A stretch of DNA of 64,000 nt, taken from NCBI GenBank assembly GCA_030544215.1, contig JARZZO010000003.1:24933879-24997878 (forward strand), in the 5' to 3' direction. Position 1 is the stretch's first letter. Every line of letters starts with the position of its first letter. This stretch comes from Zantedeschia hybrid cultivar (Eukaryota; Streptophyta; Magnoliopsida; Alismatales; Araceae). Under the pieces are notes generated by a model. The model saw nothing but the letters and a program-made list of their open reading frames with translations, did no database searches and had not been told where the DNA came from. Positions 1 through 9,759 of this stretch are shown here, one piece after another. A program made the position numbers and the translations under genes.

Positions 1-617
1 ACCAAGAGGACAATGAATTTTTTCTTCTGAAGGTTGCCCTCAATAGTCTTAATCATATTGAGCAACTCAGCCAAACTTACTTGAATCTTATTCATGTTAA
101 AATTAACAATGAACTGGGAGAACGAATAGGGAGGTAACTAAAGGATGAGGTCAATGCTCAGGTCTTTGCCTAGGACAAAACCAAGCATAGTGAGCCTCTC
201 AATTCACTCTATCATCTTTAGCACATGAATCTACACTGAAGATCCCTCTACGACACGAGCCCTGAACATGTTTCAAGATGTCTCATACCCATTAATCCTA
301 CTCTGCTCCTCAAATAGCTCCTTTAAATGGAGCATAATGGACTTGACATCCATCTTCTCATACTGTCTCTCCAACTCATTGCTCATAAAGGCGAACATGT
401 GGCATTAGGTGATAGTAGAATCCTCCTTCCACTTCTCATACATGATTACCTCCCCTTCAAGTGCATCATCTGATGGTTAGCTAGAGCCTGATCCTAGGAC
501 ATAGGCTATCTACTCAGATCAGAGGACAATCTTCATATTCCTGAGCCAATCCAAGTAGCTCGAGCCTGTCAATTTATTAGCATCCAATGTGACGTGGAGC
601 GGGTTGTTCAATGACAT
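1..617 (-). pseudogene. Ty1/copia gag fragment (UBN2-type), broken
   Basis: The minus strand read from an ATG at 617-615 gives a copia Gag N-terminus. It includes the segment LDANKLTGSSYLDWLRNMKI and, further on, a leucine- and asparagine-containing stretch like that of UBN2-type Gag. Several in-frame TAG/TGA stops interrupt it, so no protein is expected. Gag would form the particle that packages the element RNA. The fragment runs off the left edge of the window, so pol is not visible. It is the same family as the copia elements at 16.8-29.4 kb, judged from its leader, but is more diverged from them. It is a remnant, not a host gene. Confidence 0.8.
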
Positions 618-796
618 TCCTGCCTACAAATGAAATGTAAATAAATAACCAGATGTTTATAAATTTTAAATTATGATAAGATCATTTATCGTGATTAACT
701 CCTACTAATTTTCGCCGAATTGTATAACCCTTAGATATATAGAACAAGAGACTCTGACAGTCTCCTAGCGGAGCTTAGAATCTCATGAACTCATGC

Positions 797-1125
797 ATGT
801 GGTCTTATGGTAACACAACATACCACATCATGTTCAGAGAATAGTCAAATCTTGACACTTGCAACTCCTTACAATATCTAATCCTACTTCGGCACCTAGA
901 CTTTAATGACCATGTGGATAGCACAACCAATCATTAAAATCCAGTTAAATTGTACCATCATTACTTAACCGGCATAGATTTATATGAAGACCTCATAAGT
1001 AGCACAACAAGGCTACACCATTCCTCTACCTCATTTAAGGCATCATCATGCCTTACTTTTAATTGATCGTCAATCTAGCAGGTTAGTTTTAATTGATCGT
1101 CAATCTAGCAGGTCTTATGGTAACA
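797..1125 (-). other. Leader stem-loop array (older copy)
   Basis: Unit 1: arms 797-803 and 822-828 (ATGTGGT/ACCACAT) enclose an 18-nt loop with TATGGTAACACAAC. Unit 2: arms 902-909 and 931-938 (TTTAATGA/TCATTAAA, perfect) enclose a 21-nt loop containing CATGTGGATAGCACAACC. Two more decayed units lie near 985-1015 and 1107-1125. The arms differ between units but remain complementary within a unit. The array sits just upstream of gag, as in the younger copy at 22918-23243. Confidence 0.6.
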
Positions 1126-1387
1126 CAACACACCTACCAAATCTGATTCAAATCCTAAAACTATAACGATGGAAGACCACACAGTGCATTCTCAAAATTC
1201 TCCTTTCCACTTAAATTTTAACATTAGAGGGATTTTATTTTATCTTGGTCTCATCCTAGATGATAGTAAATGAATATATCAAATATATTTGAATATTTAC
1301 TATACCAAAAATAATTACATTTGATTCCTAATCAATGTAAATAATCATGCATTAAACATACATGTCATTAGGGTGGTCATGGAGAGC

Positions 1388-1392
1388 ATGGT
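1388..1392. repeat. Target-site duplication, left (ATGGT)
   Basis: ATGGT precedes the first LTR base at 1393 and is repeated exactly at 10808-10812 after the last LTR base. A perfect 5-bp duplication is the expected gypsy integration footprint. Confidence 0.92.
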
Positions 1393-1479
1393 TGTAAGGT
1401 TCGTGACCTTCGGATCCGGTTTTCGGGGTCGGACCTTGTAGTTCTAACCTTTGTGAGGGCGGAGGTTCTGTGTTGATTA

Positions 1480-1767
1480 GCGTCAGGACATCGAGACGCG
1501 TTTTGAACGGCGTCCACCGTTGCAGACGCGTTTCAGATCCTGCCACGTGGGTGCCACGTGGGCTGGCTTCGGGCCGCGAGCGTACGGCCCTGTCTTGTCG
1601 CCTGAACGGCGTCCACGTGTGTCGACGTCTTTCAGACTGTAACTCTGGGATTGTCAAAGTACGGCCCTGACATGTCGTCTGAACGGCGTCTGCCTTGAAC
1701 GACGCGTTTCAGAGTCTTGTCAGAGCAGCCGTCGCATCAACTGAATGGCGTCCGTGGATGTCGACGC
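1480..1767. repeat. GCGTC-N10-GACGC dyads, 5 units
   Basis: There are five units, the first at 1480-1499 and the last at 1748-1767. Each is GCGTC, ten variable bases, then GACGC or GACGT. Outer bases tend to AA/GAA on the left and TTT on the right. The ten-base spacers differ in every unit (for example AGGACATCGA, CACCGTTGCA, TGCCTTGAAC). Confidence 0.85.
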
Positions 1768-2339
1768 GTTTTAGGCAGTCTCTGGTTAACCCCGCGAGCC
1801 TTCCTTCTTTCCCTCATTTTCTCCTCTCTTCCTCTCTTTCTCTTCCGACGAACTCGGCGGCGATCCCTCCTCCTCCCTCTTTTCCTCCCACCGTTTCATC
1901 TCTCCCTCCACTCCATCCTCTAACTAGCTCCTACCACTACCACCTCCACCTCCACTGCGGCGTTCTACTCTCCGGACGGCGGCCGACGTCACGGTGGAGC
2001 AAGGACGACCACGGCGGTACCGGCGGCGGCGTGGGGCGAGTCGGGTGGACGGCTTGAAGCTCGGAGGCATTCAAGTATCCGGTAGGGTGACGGTTCCCAT
2101 AAGCATCGTGTTTAAGCCATGTTTTTCCCCGTTTAAGCTTATTATGGATCTTTGGTTTCGGGGGGTAGAATGAGCATGTTTAGGTGTTCTTTTGATGATA
2201 TGGGGGTTTTGCTATGAATGTGATTTCCTATGAATTGTGTTGCCCCTCTTTCTCCTCCGTTTTTGGGTGATTTTGGGGTTATTTAGGTCGAAAAGGGAGC
2301 CCTCGGGCTCATGGCAACTCTGGTTCCTGGGGTTAAAAG

Positions 2340-2688
2340 ACGTCGTGTATGGACGACGCCTTTTTGAAGGGCGTCGGGCCATCGCGACGCCTTTTAGACA
2401 GGAATCGCCTGACTGAGGGGTTCCCAGTTCGGGATTCTGGGGTTAAAAGACGTCATGGGACGGCGACGCGTTTTGAATAGCGTCGGGAGGCCATGACGCC
2501 TTTTAAGGCAGAAATCCCCTGGGTGGTTTCTTTGGAATTTCTGTATTTCTGTGCTGAATGGCGTTTGAGGATGTCGACGCCTTTTAAAAGGCGACCACTG
2601 GTATCGACGCCTTTTAGGGCCTGATTCTGAAGACTGTTTTACATGAACCTGTACATGGAGCTTGAATGGCGTCGACCTTGAGAGACGC
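2340..2688. repeat. GCGTC-N10-GACGC dyads, 7 units
   Basis: Seven units lie in three close pairs plus a single one. The arms are degenerate at one base in some (ACGTC, GCGTT, GCGAC) but every spacer is 10 nt. Within a pair the gap between units is also about 10 nt, giving half-sites roughly every 15 bp. The same cluster recurs in the 3' LTR at 9411-9759. Confidence 0.85.
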
Positions 2689-3738
2689 GATTCAAGACAG
2701 AACCTCACTAATTCATGCCAGTAAAATGTGTTCATACTGTTAGATGGATGGTTAGTGCATGTTTTAGTGTACCCGGTAGAGATAGACTCTTCATGACCGG
2801 ACGATACTACATGTATGTTATACGATCGCGGACTTTTCACGTGACCGGATCGTACTTGTTGGGTTTTGTGTTACTGTGGACCTGGAGTGACATTGTAGCG
2901 CTTTATCACCCTGTGCTGGTGGGGGCGTGAGCACAGCGCCGGTGGGGGCGTGGGCGGGGTGACGCCTAGTGAGAGAGGGTCACCTGGTGAACCCCGGGGT
3001 CAGCTAGTACCGGTGTCGGAGTGGTACGTTCGGAGAGTCACTCATGCTGAGGGAAGGAGTAGCCACCTGAGCCGATTGGGCCGGAGTAGCTAGTGTGCTA
3101 TCCGAGGGGTTACTGCTTGGTCTCAGCGGGTCGAGGTTTTTCCACCGTTGTTGTGTGGTTAGCGAGTTCTATCGAGACGACAGTTGTGGGTTCTCTAGTC
3201 GGCTGGTTTAAAATATGCATGTTTATTATATTTCGACTGCATGTGATTTCACGTTAAGAATTAGGAATTGTACCTCCTGCGTTTATCACTTTACCGTTAG
3301 CTGTACCTTGCACTTGTGGGTGTGTGCGTGGGCAGTGGGGATCGAAGGATCCCTACTGAGTCTTGTTTTTGAGACTCACCCCCCTGCGGTTTTCAGGTGA
3401 GGACTCTCAGCAGACTTAGCGAGGAGAGTGCGGCCGTGAGTTGAGCACCGTCAGCAGTTATTCCGGGGTATGCCCCGACGTAGTTGTTATTTTATTTCTG
3501 GCATGTACGTTTAATTATTTCTTTTCTGTTGGAGTATGTAATTATTTGCTGTATCGAGTCGCATTGTAATAAATTTTAATTCCTGCACTTCTATTTCAGT
3601 TCAATGCGATGTGAATGTTTAGCTTAGTTTATTATTTATCTCCCAGACTTGATTAGATCCTGGTTTGGTTCCAAATTAATGATTCGGTACCCATTTAGTA
3701 ATCGGATCCCCGACTATAGGGTGGCGGGTCGTTACAGT

Positions 3739-3750
3739 TGGTATCAGAGC
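3739..3750 (+). other. Primer-binding site, initiator Met tRNA
   Basis: TGGTATCAGAGC, 2 bp after the 5' LTR, is the usual plant complement of the 3' end of initiator-methionine tRNA, which primes minus-strand DNA synthesis. Confidence 0.92.
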
Positions 3751-3893
3751 ATACGGTCTGGCAAATAAATAAATAACTAGGTTAAATATCATAAATTCGG
3801 CAAATAAATACATTATCCCGTACAGGCACGGCGGTAGCATAGGTTTTAGGACTCTAATTAGAACTTTTTGATTTTGTAATTGTAGGCGAGTAG

Positions 3894-4979
3894 ATGGCTC
3901 CCAGAAGGAGGATGCCAGTTATTCGAGAGCAGGGAGACGTCCCTAGTGGGTCCGAGGCCGGGAGGCCGAGTGTTGAGCAGTTTATGGAGGCGATGATGGA
4001 CACTATGGCTCGATACCAAACGCGAGACCCTAGTGAGAGTTCCAGTGCGCGGGGAGGGTCCACAGCTGCACTTGAGAGGTTTCTGAAGCTGAGGCCACCT
4101 CACTTCACCGGTCGTCCCGACCCTGACGAGGCCATTCACTGGCTTAGAGAGATAGAGAAGACTTTTGATACCATGGACTGTGCTGCAGTAGAGCGGACCC
4201 CGTTGGCTACCTTCATGCTGAAGGATAGCGCCTATGACTGGTGGACCACTTTGAAGAGTTTGTCTTACGAGGACAGGAGTCTTAGGGAAATTCCATGGGA
4301 GACATTTGTTAAGGAGTTCAACGCACAGTATTTCCCTAGACACGTCCAGAGGGCCAAGGAGAGGGAGTTCATGGATCTGACGCAGGGGAGTATGACGGTA
4401 CTCGAGTACCAGGCGAAGTTTGTTTCGCTAGGTCGGTTTGTGCCTTTCATATCTGGGGATGAGGAGCGTCGTACTGAAAGGTTCGTGGACGGACTGAGGC
4501 TTAGTCTGAGGAACTTCGTGGCGTCTCACTGTTGCACGGATCTGGCTTCTGCGGTTAGATGTGCGGCAGCAGTGGAGGCTCAACAGAGCCAGTCGGCCCG
4601 GGAGAGAGGACTGGCAGCTCAGAGCCCAGTTCGTGGCAGGGGTAAGGCGGCGGCAGCGGCCCCTTCATCTGGATCGGGATCGTCATCACTCGGCTCCCGA
4701 TTCAGGAGATTCTTCAGGGGTGGTGGCAGCAGTAGTGGCAGTAGCGGCAGCAACAGGCCCGGGCAGGGCTAGCAGAGTCAGACAGTATCCAGTGCACCGC
4801 AGGGGCCAGCTCAGAGGCTTCCGGCAGTCTGTCAGCACTGTGGGGGTGCCCATGGTGGGACTCAGTGTCCCACTCTCCCCAGGAGGTGTTTCCCTTGCGG
4901 CCAGCAGGGCCATTTAGCGAGGCAGTGCCCGCAGGGGCATGGTTCAGGTGAGCAGAAGAAGCCGAGGACCCAGGGGAGA
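3894..4979 (+). pseudogene. Tekay gag region with zinc knuckles
   Basis: It starts MAPRRRMPVIREQG at ATG 3894. A Retrotrans_gag core follows, with FLKLRPPHFTGRPDPDEAIHW and later LEYQAKFVSLGRFVPF, then a Ser/Gly-rich tail. TAG at 4770 cuts the protein at 292 residues. Beyond it, in the same frame, lie two zinc knuckles: one starts CQHCGGAHG, the other is CFPCGQQGHLARQC (codons from 4887), a standard CX2CX4HX4C. The stop therefore removes the RNA-binding part. Related gag copies occur at 12059-13224 and 46711-47706 on the minus strand. Confidence 0.9.
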
Positions 4980-7037
4980 GTGCTAGCTATCACCAGGAGG
5001 GAGGCTCGCGCGTCCAACTTGGTGGAAGGTACACTTTCTGTCCTTGGGAACTCTGCACACGTATTGATTGATTCGGGTGCTTCGCATTCTTTCATTTCTG
5101 AGCAGTTCCTAGATATTCTTTCTGCACCCGTTGATGAGTTATCTGATGGTTTGATGGTGGAGGTTCCTTCTGGAGACTTTATGATATCTTATAATTGTTT
5201 GAAGAATGTTCCCTTGACCATCGAGGGTCATGTGCTACCTGCCCAGTTAGTTGTTCTTGCCATTCGTGACTTTGATATCATCCTGGGCATAGATTGGTTG
5301 GAAGCCTTTTATGCAGAGGTGGACTGCCACAGGAAGAGGGTGCGATTCTCCATTCCGGACATCCCGACCTTCTTCTTCCAAGGTATTAGGCTTTCTTCCC
5401 GAGGTATTCTTATTTCTGCCTTTAAGGCACGGAGGTTGCTTGCTGGTGGTTGTGAGGCTTTCCTTGCCTCTGTTGTTGTCTCTGATGTCCGGGATAGTCG
5501 CAGCCCTGGGGAGGTACCTGTTGTATGTGAGTTCATAGATGTGTTTCCTGAGGAGCTGCCTAGCCTTCCTCCTCAGCGAGAGGTCAAATTTACCATCGAG
5601 CTTGCACCAGGTACGGCGCCCTTGTCTAAGGCCCCGTATCGGATGGCGCCAGCCGAACTCGCTGAGTTGAAGGCGCAGTTGCAGGAGCTGCTGAATAAGG
5701 GTTTCATTCGTCCCAGTACATCTCCTTGGGGTGCTCCAGTTCTGTTTGTTAGAAAGAAGGATGGTTCTCTGAGATTGTGCATTGACTATAGGCAGCTGAA
5801 CCGGGTAACGATAAAGAATAAGTACCCACTTCCAAGGATCGATGATTTGATGGATCAGCTGCAGTCCGCAAGGATATTTTCCAAGATCGACTTGAGATCC
5901 GGATATTATCAGATGAGGATCCGGGATGTTGATGTTAGTAAGACGGCTTTCAGAACTCGGTATGGACATTATGAGTTTTTGGTTATGCCCTTTGACTTGA
6001 CCAATGCTCCGGCGGCCTTTATGGAGCTGATGAACCGAGTCTTCAGGACCTACCTGGATCAGTTTGTGGTTGTGTTTATTGATGATATTTTGATTTATTC
6101 TTCTTCTGAGGAAGAGCATGCCACCCATCTTCGGGCTGTATTGCAGGTCCTGAGGGAGCACCGACTTTACGCCAAGTTTAGCAAGTGTGAGTTTTGGCTA
6201 GACGAGGTGCACTTCCTTGGGCATATTATTTTTGGCAATGGTATTGCAGTGGATCTAGCCAAGATCGAGGCGGTGATGGATTGGAGCAGGCCGACTTCAG
6301 TGACTGAGATTAGGAGCTTTCTAGGGCTTGCCGGTTATTACAGGCGGTTTGTTCAGGGATTTTCTTCAATAGCAGCCCCCTTGTCGAGGTTCACTCGAAA
6401 GGGAGTCCGCTTTGTGTGCACCGAGGATTGTGAGCAGAGTTTTATTGAGTTAAAGACCCGTCTCACGTCAGCCCCTGTGCTGGTACTTCCATCTGGATCA
6501 GGTGGATTTGTGGTTTACTCTGATGCGTCCCGTCGAGGTTTGGGCGCAGTTCTAATGCAGCATGGCAGGGTAGTGGCTTATGCTTCTCGACAGCTGAAGA
6601 AGCATGAAGAGAACTATCCTACTCATGATTTGGAGTTGGCAGCCGTGGTTTTTGCACTCAAGATCTGGAGGCATTATTTATATGGGGAGAAATTCCAGGT
6701 TTTCACCGATCACAAGAGTTTGAAATATGTATTCACTCAGAGAGACCTGAATTTGAGGCAGCGAAGGTGGATGGAGTTCATTAAAGATTATGACTTTGAC
6801 CTTTCTTATCATCCGGGCAAGGCGAATGTGGTGGCAGACGCTTTGAGTCGGAAGACGGTCATGTCATACCTTATGATTCGAGAGTGGAAATTGTTTGAGC
6901 AGGTGGTGGAATCTTCCTTTAGGGTCCCACGTGAAGATGATAGAGCCGTGCTGGTCAGTTTGACTGTGAGACCAGCTGTGTATCATGCGGTAATTGAGGC
7001 TCATAGGGCAGATGTTGAGTTACCACAGATCCTCTAG
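4980..7037 (+). pseudogene. Tekay protease, reverse transcriptase and RNase H
   Basis: The frame is shared with gag. The protease motif DSGASHSFI is at about 5070. RT runs from about 5600 to 6240, with KKDGSLRLCIDYRQLN, IDLRSGYYQ and the catalytic motif FIDDILIYS at about 6075. RNase H follows, with VVYSDASRRGLGAVL near 6510 and the FTDHKSLKYV segment near 6700. The visible active-site acidic residues are intact. The region ends at TAG 7035, which replaces an expected Gln in the linker before integrase. This is the best-preserved pol block in the window. Confidence 0.92.
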
Positions 7038-7046
7038 AGGTCAGAG

Positions 7047-8045
7047 GTGGAGTTGTGGGACGACGGTACTGTCAGGTTTAGAGGCAGACTTTATGTTCCG
7101 ACTGAGGAGGACGTGCGCAGATGTGTTCTTGATGAGGCGCACCGTTCGACATATGCAGTGCATCCTGGAACGACAAAGATGTATCATTGTTTGAGGAGGC
7201 ACTTCTGGTGGCCCGGTATGAAGAAAGATGTGGTTGAATATGTGGCCAGATGCATGACTTGTCAGTAGGTTAAAGCCGAGCATCAGAGACCTGGTGGATT
7301 GCTACAGCCCTTGCCGATTCCAGAGTGGAAATGGGAGCATATGACGATGGACTTCGTGATGGGATTGCCTACATCCCCTAGCAGAAGAGATGCCATCTGG
7401 GTCATCGTTGATCGGCTGACCAAGTCGGCACACTTCCTAGCTATTAGGAAGGACTGGTCAGTCGGCAAGCTGGTAAAGTTGTTTGTCGACCGGATCATCT
7501 CTCTGCACGGGGTACCTTTGTCCATTGTATCAGATCGAGATCCAAGGTTTACTTCCAGATTCTGAAAGAGCTTTCAGCAGGCATTAGGCACTCAGTTGGC
7601 TTTCAGCTCAGCCTACCATCCCGAGACTGATGGGCAGTCAGAGAGGACCATTCAGACCTTGGAGGATATGCTCAGGGCATGTTGCCTAGACTGGGGAGGT
7701 TCTTGGGAGCAGCATTTGTCCACAGTGGAATTTGCCTATAATAACAGTTACCATTCCAGTATCGGCATGGCGCCTTACGAGGCTTTGTATGGGCGACCGT
7801 GTCGATCTCCAGTTTGTTGGTCCGAGATCGGTGAAAGGCAGATAGCGGGACCCGAGTTAGTACAGCAGTGTGCCGAGATTGCCATGACAGTTCGGCAGAG
7901 GTTGACCGCAGCTCAGAGTAGGCAGAAAAGATATGCTGACATCCGACGGAGACCACTTGAGTTTGAAGCTGGGGACCACGTGTTTCTCCGAGTCTCACCC
8001 TCCAAGGGTGTGATGAGATTCGGGAAGCGAGGCAAGATGAGTCCA
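7047..8045 (+). pseudogene. Tekay integrase: zinc-binding domain and catalytic core
   Basis: The N-terminal H2C2 zinc domain is visible (HRSTYAVHPGTTKMYHCL, then CMTC), ending at TAG 7266 where Gln is expected. The core continues with TMDFVMGLPTSPSRR (first Asp), VSDRDPRFTSRF (second Asp) and GQSERTIQTLEDML (Glu), so the D,D,E residues are present. TGA at 7563 falls between the second Asp and the Glu. Integrase would insert the cDNA and generate the 5-bp duplication seen at the ends. Confidence 0.9.
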
Positions 8046-8048
8046 TGA

Positions 8049-8387
8049 TATATTGGGCATTTTCCCATCCTTGCTCGGATTGGGGAAACCGCGTATCAGC
8101 TGGCCTTGCCGCCCAGTCTTGCAGGGGTGCACGATGTGTTCCACGTTTCCTTACTGAGGAAGTATGTTCAGGATCCGTCCCATGTCTTGGATTTTTCAAA
8201 GTTGGGGGTCGTTGAGGACCTGTCCTTTCCAGAATATCCTGTTCATATTGAGGATCGCAGAGAACAGGTCCTGCGGAACAAGATCGTACCGTTGGTCAAG
8301 GTGATTTGGCAGTACCACTCCGGAGGTGAGGCAACCTGCGAGCGAGAGGATGAGATGCGGGAACAGTTCCCTTACCTCTTTTCCTAA
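8049..8387 (+). pseudogene. Integrase C-terminus with chromodomain-like tail
   Basis: After TGA 8046 (Trp expected) the frame continues with VFHVSLLRKYVQDPSHVL, then the segment ending PLVKVIWQYHSGGEATCERE and terminating at TAA 8385. This layout matches the group II chromodomain tail of Tekay/Del chromoviruses, which is thought to direct integration toward heterochromatin. One or two of the usual aromatic positions look replaced, so methyl-lysine binding cannot be assumed. Confidence 0.8.
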
Positions 8388-8439
8388 GTTTTCTTGTGAG
8401 CTTGTATCCCTGTTTTGACCTTGTTAATTCTAAGCAGTC

Positions 8440-8474
8440 AATTTCGGGGGCGAAATTCTTTTAAGGGAGGAGAT
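8440..8474 (+). other. Pre-LTR palindrome and polypurine tract
   Basis: AATTTCG-GGGG-CGAAATT (8440-8457) is a perfect 7-bp inverted repeat around 4 bases. It is followed by a purine tract (AAGGGAGGAGA) ending next to the 3' LTR. The tract primes plus-strand synthesis. The same palindrome with loop TCCA occurs at 46364-46381 in the gag-only element, so it is conserved between subfamilies. Confidence 0.8.
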
Positions 8475-8561
8475 TGTAAGGATCGTGACCTTCGGATCCG
8501 GTCTTCGGGGTCGGACCTTGTAGTTCTAACCTTTTTGAGGGCGGAGTTTCTGTGTTGATTA

Positions 8562-8838
8562 GCGTCAGGACATCGAGACGCGTTTTGAACGGCGTCCACC
8601 GTTGCAGACGCGTTTCAGATCCTGCCACGTGGGCTGGCTTCGGGCCGCGAGTGTACGGCCCTGTCTTGTCGCCTGAACAGCGTCCACGTGTGTCGACGTC
8701 TTTCAGACTGTAACTCTGGGGTTGTCAGAGTACGGCCCTGACATGTCGTCTGAACGGCGTCTGCCTTGAACGACGCGTTTCAGAGTCTTGTCAGAGCAGC
8801 CGTCGCATCAACTGAATGGCGTCCGTGGATGTCGACGC
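8562..8838. repeat. GCGTC-N10-GACGC dyads in the 3' LTR, first cluster
   Basis: Five units correspond to those at 1480-1767, with 10-nt spacers and a few point changes in arms. Confidence 0.83.
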
Positions 8839-9410
8839 ATTTTAGCCAGTCTCTGGTTAACCCCGCGAGCCCTCCTTCTTTCCCTCATTTTCTCCTCTCT
8901 TCCTCTCTTTCTCTTCCGACGAACTCGGCGGCGATCCCTCCTCCTCCCTCTTTTCCTCCCACCGTTTCATCTCTCCCTCCACTCCATCCTCTACCTAGCT
9001 CCTACCACTACCACCTCCACCTCCACTGCGGCGTTCTACTCTCCGGAAGGCGGCCGACGTCACGGTGGAGCAAGGACGACCACGGCGGTACCGGCGGCGG
9101 CGTTGGGCGAGTCGGGTGGACGGCTTGAAGCTCGGAGGCGTTCAAGTATCCGGTAGGGTGACGGTTCCCATAAGCATCGTGTTTAAGCCATGGTTTTCCC
9201 CGTTTAAGCTTATTATGGATCTTTGGTTTCGGGGGGTAGAATGAGCATGTTTAGGTGTTCTTTTGATGATATGGGGGTTTTGCTATGAATGTGATTTCCT
9301 ATGAATTGTGTTGCCCCTCTTTCTCCTCCGTTTTTGGGTGATTTTAGGGTTATTTGGGTCGAAAAGGGAGCCCTCGGGCTCATGGCAACTCTGGTTCCTG
9401 GGGTTAAAAG

Positions 9411-9759
9411 ACGTCGTGTATGGACGACGCCTTTTTGAAGGGTGTCGGGCCATCGCGACGCCATTTAGACAGGAATCGCCTGACTGAGGGGTTGCCAGTT
9501 CGGGATTCTGGGGTTAAAAGACGTCATGGGACGGCGACGCGTTTTGAATAGCGTCGGGAGGCCATGACGCCTTTTAAGGCAGAAATCCCCTGGGTGGTTT
9601 CTTTGGAATTTCTGGATTTCTGTGCTGAATGGCGTTTGAGGATGTCGACGCCTTTTAAAAGGCGACCACTGGTGTCGACGCCTTTTAGGGCCTGATTCTG
9701 AAAACTGTTTTACATGAACCTGTACATGGAGTTTGAATGGCGTCGACCTTGGGAGACGC
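9411..9759. repeat. GCGTC-N10-GACGC dyads in the 3' LTR, second cluster
   Basis: Seven units correspond to those at 2340-2688. Some spacers differ by a base from the 5' LTR (GACCTTGGGA versus GACCTTGAGA), but none changes length. Confidence 0.83.

Larger units (their letters stand above)
618..1392 (-). mobile_element. Copia 5' leader, left half, split by a gypsy insertion
   Basis: This is the untranslated leader upstream of the copia gag at 1-617. It matches the leader at 22738-23530 in order and content: a segment with 'actcccactaatttTcg', then stem-loop units around 'GTGGATAGCACAAC', then 'catacatgtcattag'. The leader resumes at 10808 beyond the gypsy element, and the two halves join at the duplicated target ATGGT (1388-1392). 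A 30-bp-spaced duplication with units at about 1057-1082 and 1087-1112 sits inside. No protein is seen. Confidence 0.75.
1393..3736 (+). repeat. 5' LTR of Tekay-type element (subfamily A)
   Basis: It starts TGTAAGG and ends CGTTACA, 2 bp before the PBS, and is 2344 bp long. It holds a pyrimidine-rich block at 1799-1935, a GC-rich block at 1965-2085 shared with the other Tekay subfamilies here, and two clusters of the GCGTC-N10-GACGC dyad. Short ORFs inside it are low-complexity and are not taken as genes. Confidence 0.92.
3894..8387 (+). pseudogene. Tekay-type gag-pol, one frame with five internal stops
   Basis: From ATG 3894 to TAA 8385-8387 (1497 codons) the frame never shifts. In-frame stops are TAG 4770, TAG 7035, TAG 7266, TGA 7563 and TGA 8046. 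Each is one transition away from the residue expected by family comparison: Gln (CAG) three times, Arg (CGA) and Trp (TGG). The polyprotein would supply particle protein, protease, reverse transcriptase, RNase H and integrase for the element. Readthrough of five stops is implausible, so I call it a pseudogene. Domain entries follow separately. Confidence 0.92.

Noticed and set aside
1695..2057. 120-codon ORF inside the Tekay LTR as a gene
   Set aside because: Its composition follows the pyrimidine-rich DNA. Kept only as a finding on conservation of the block.
5247..6161. 304-codon ORF antisense to the Tekay RT
   Set aside because: It is a shadow of the conserved pol frame, with no domain of its own.
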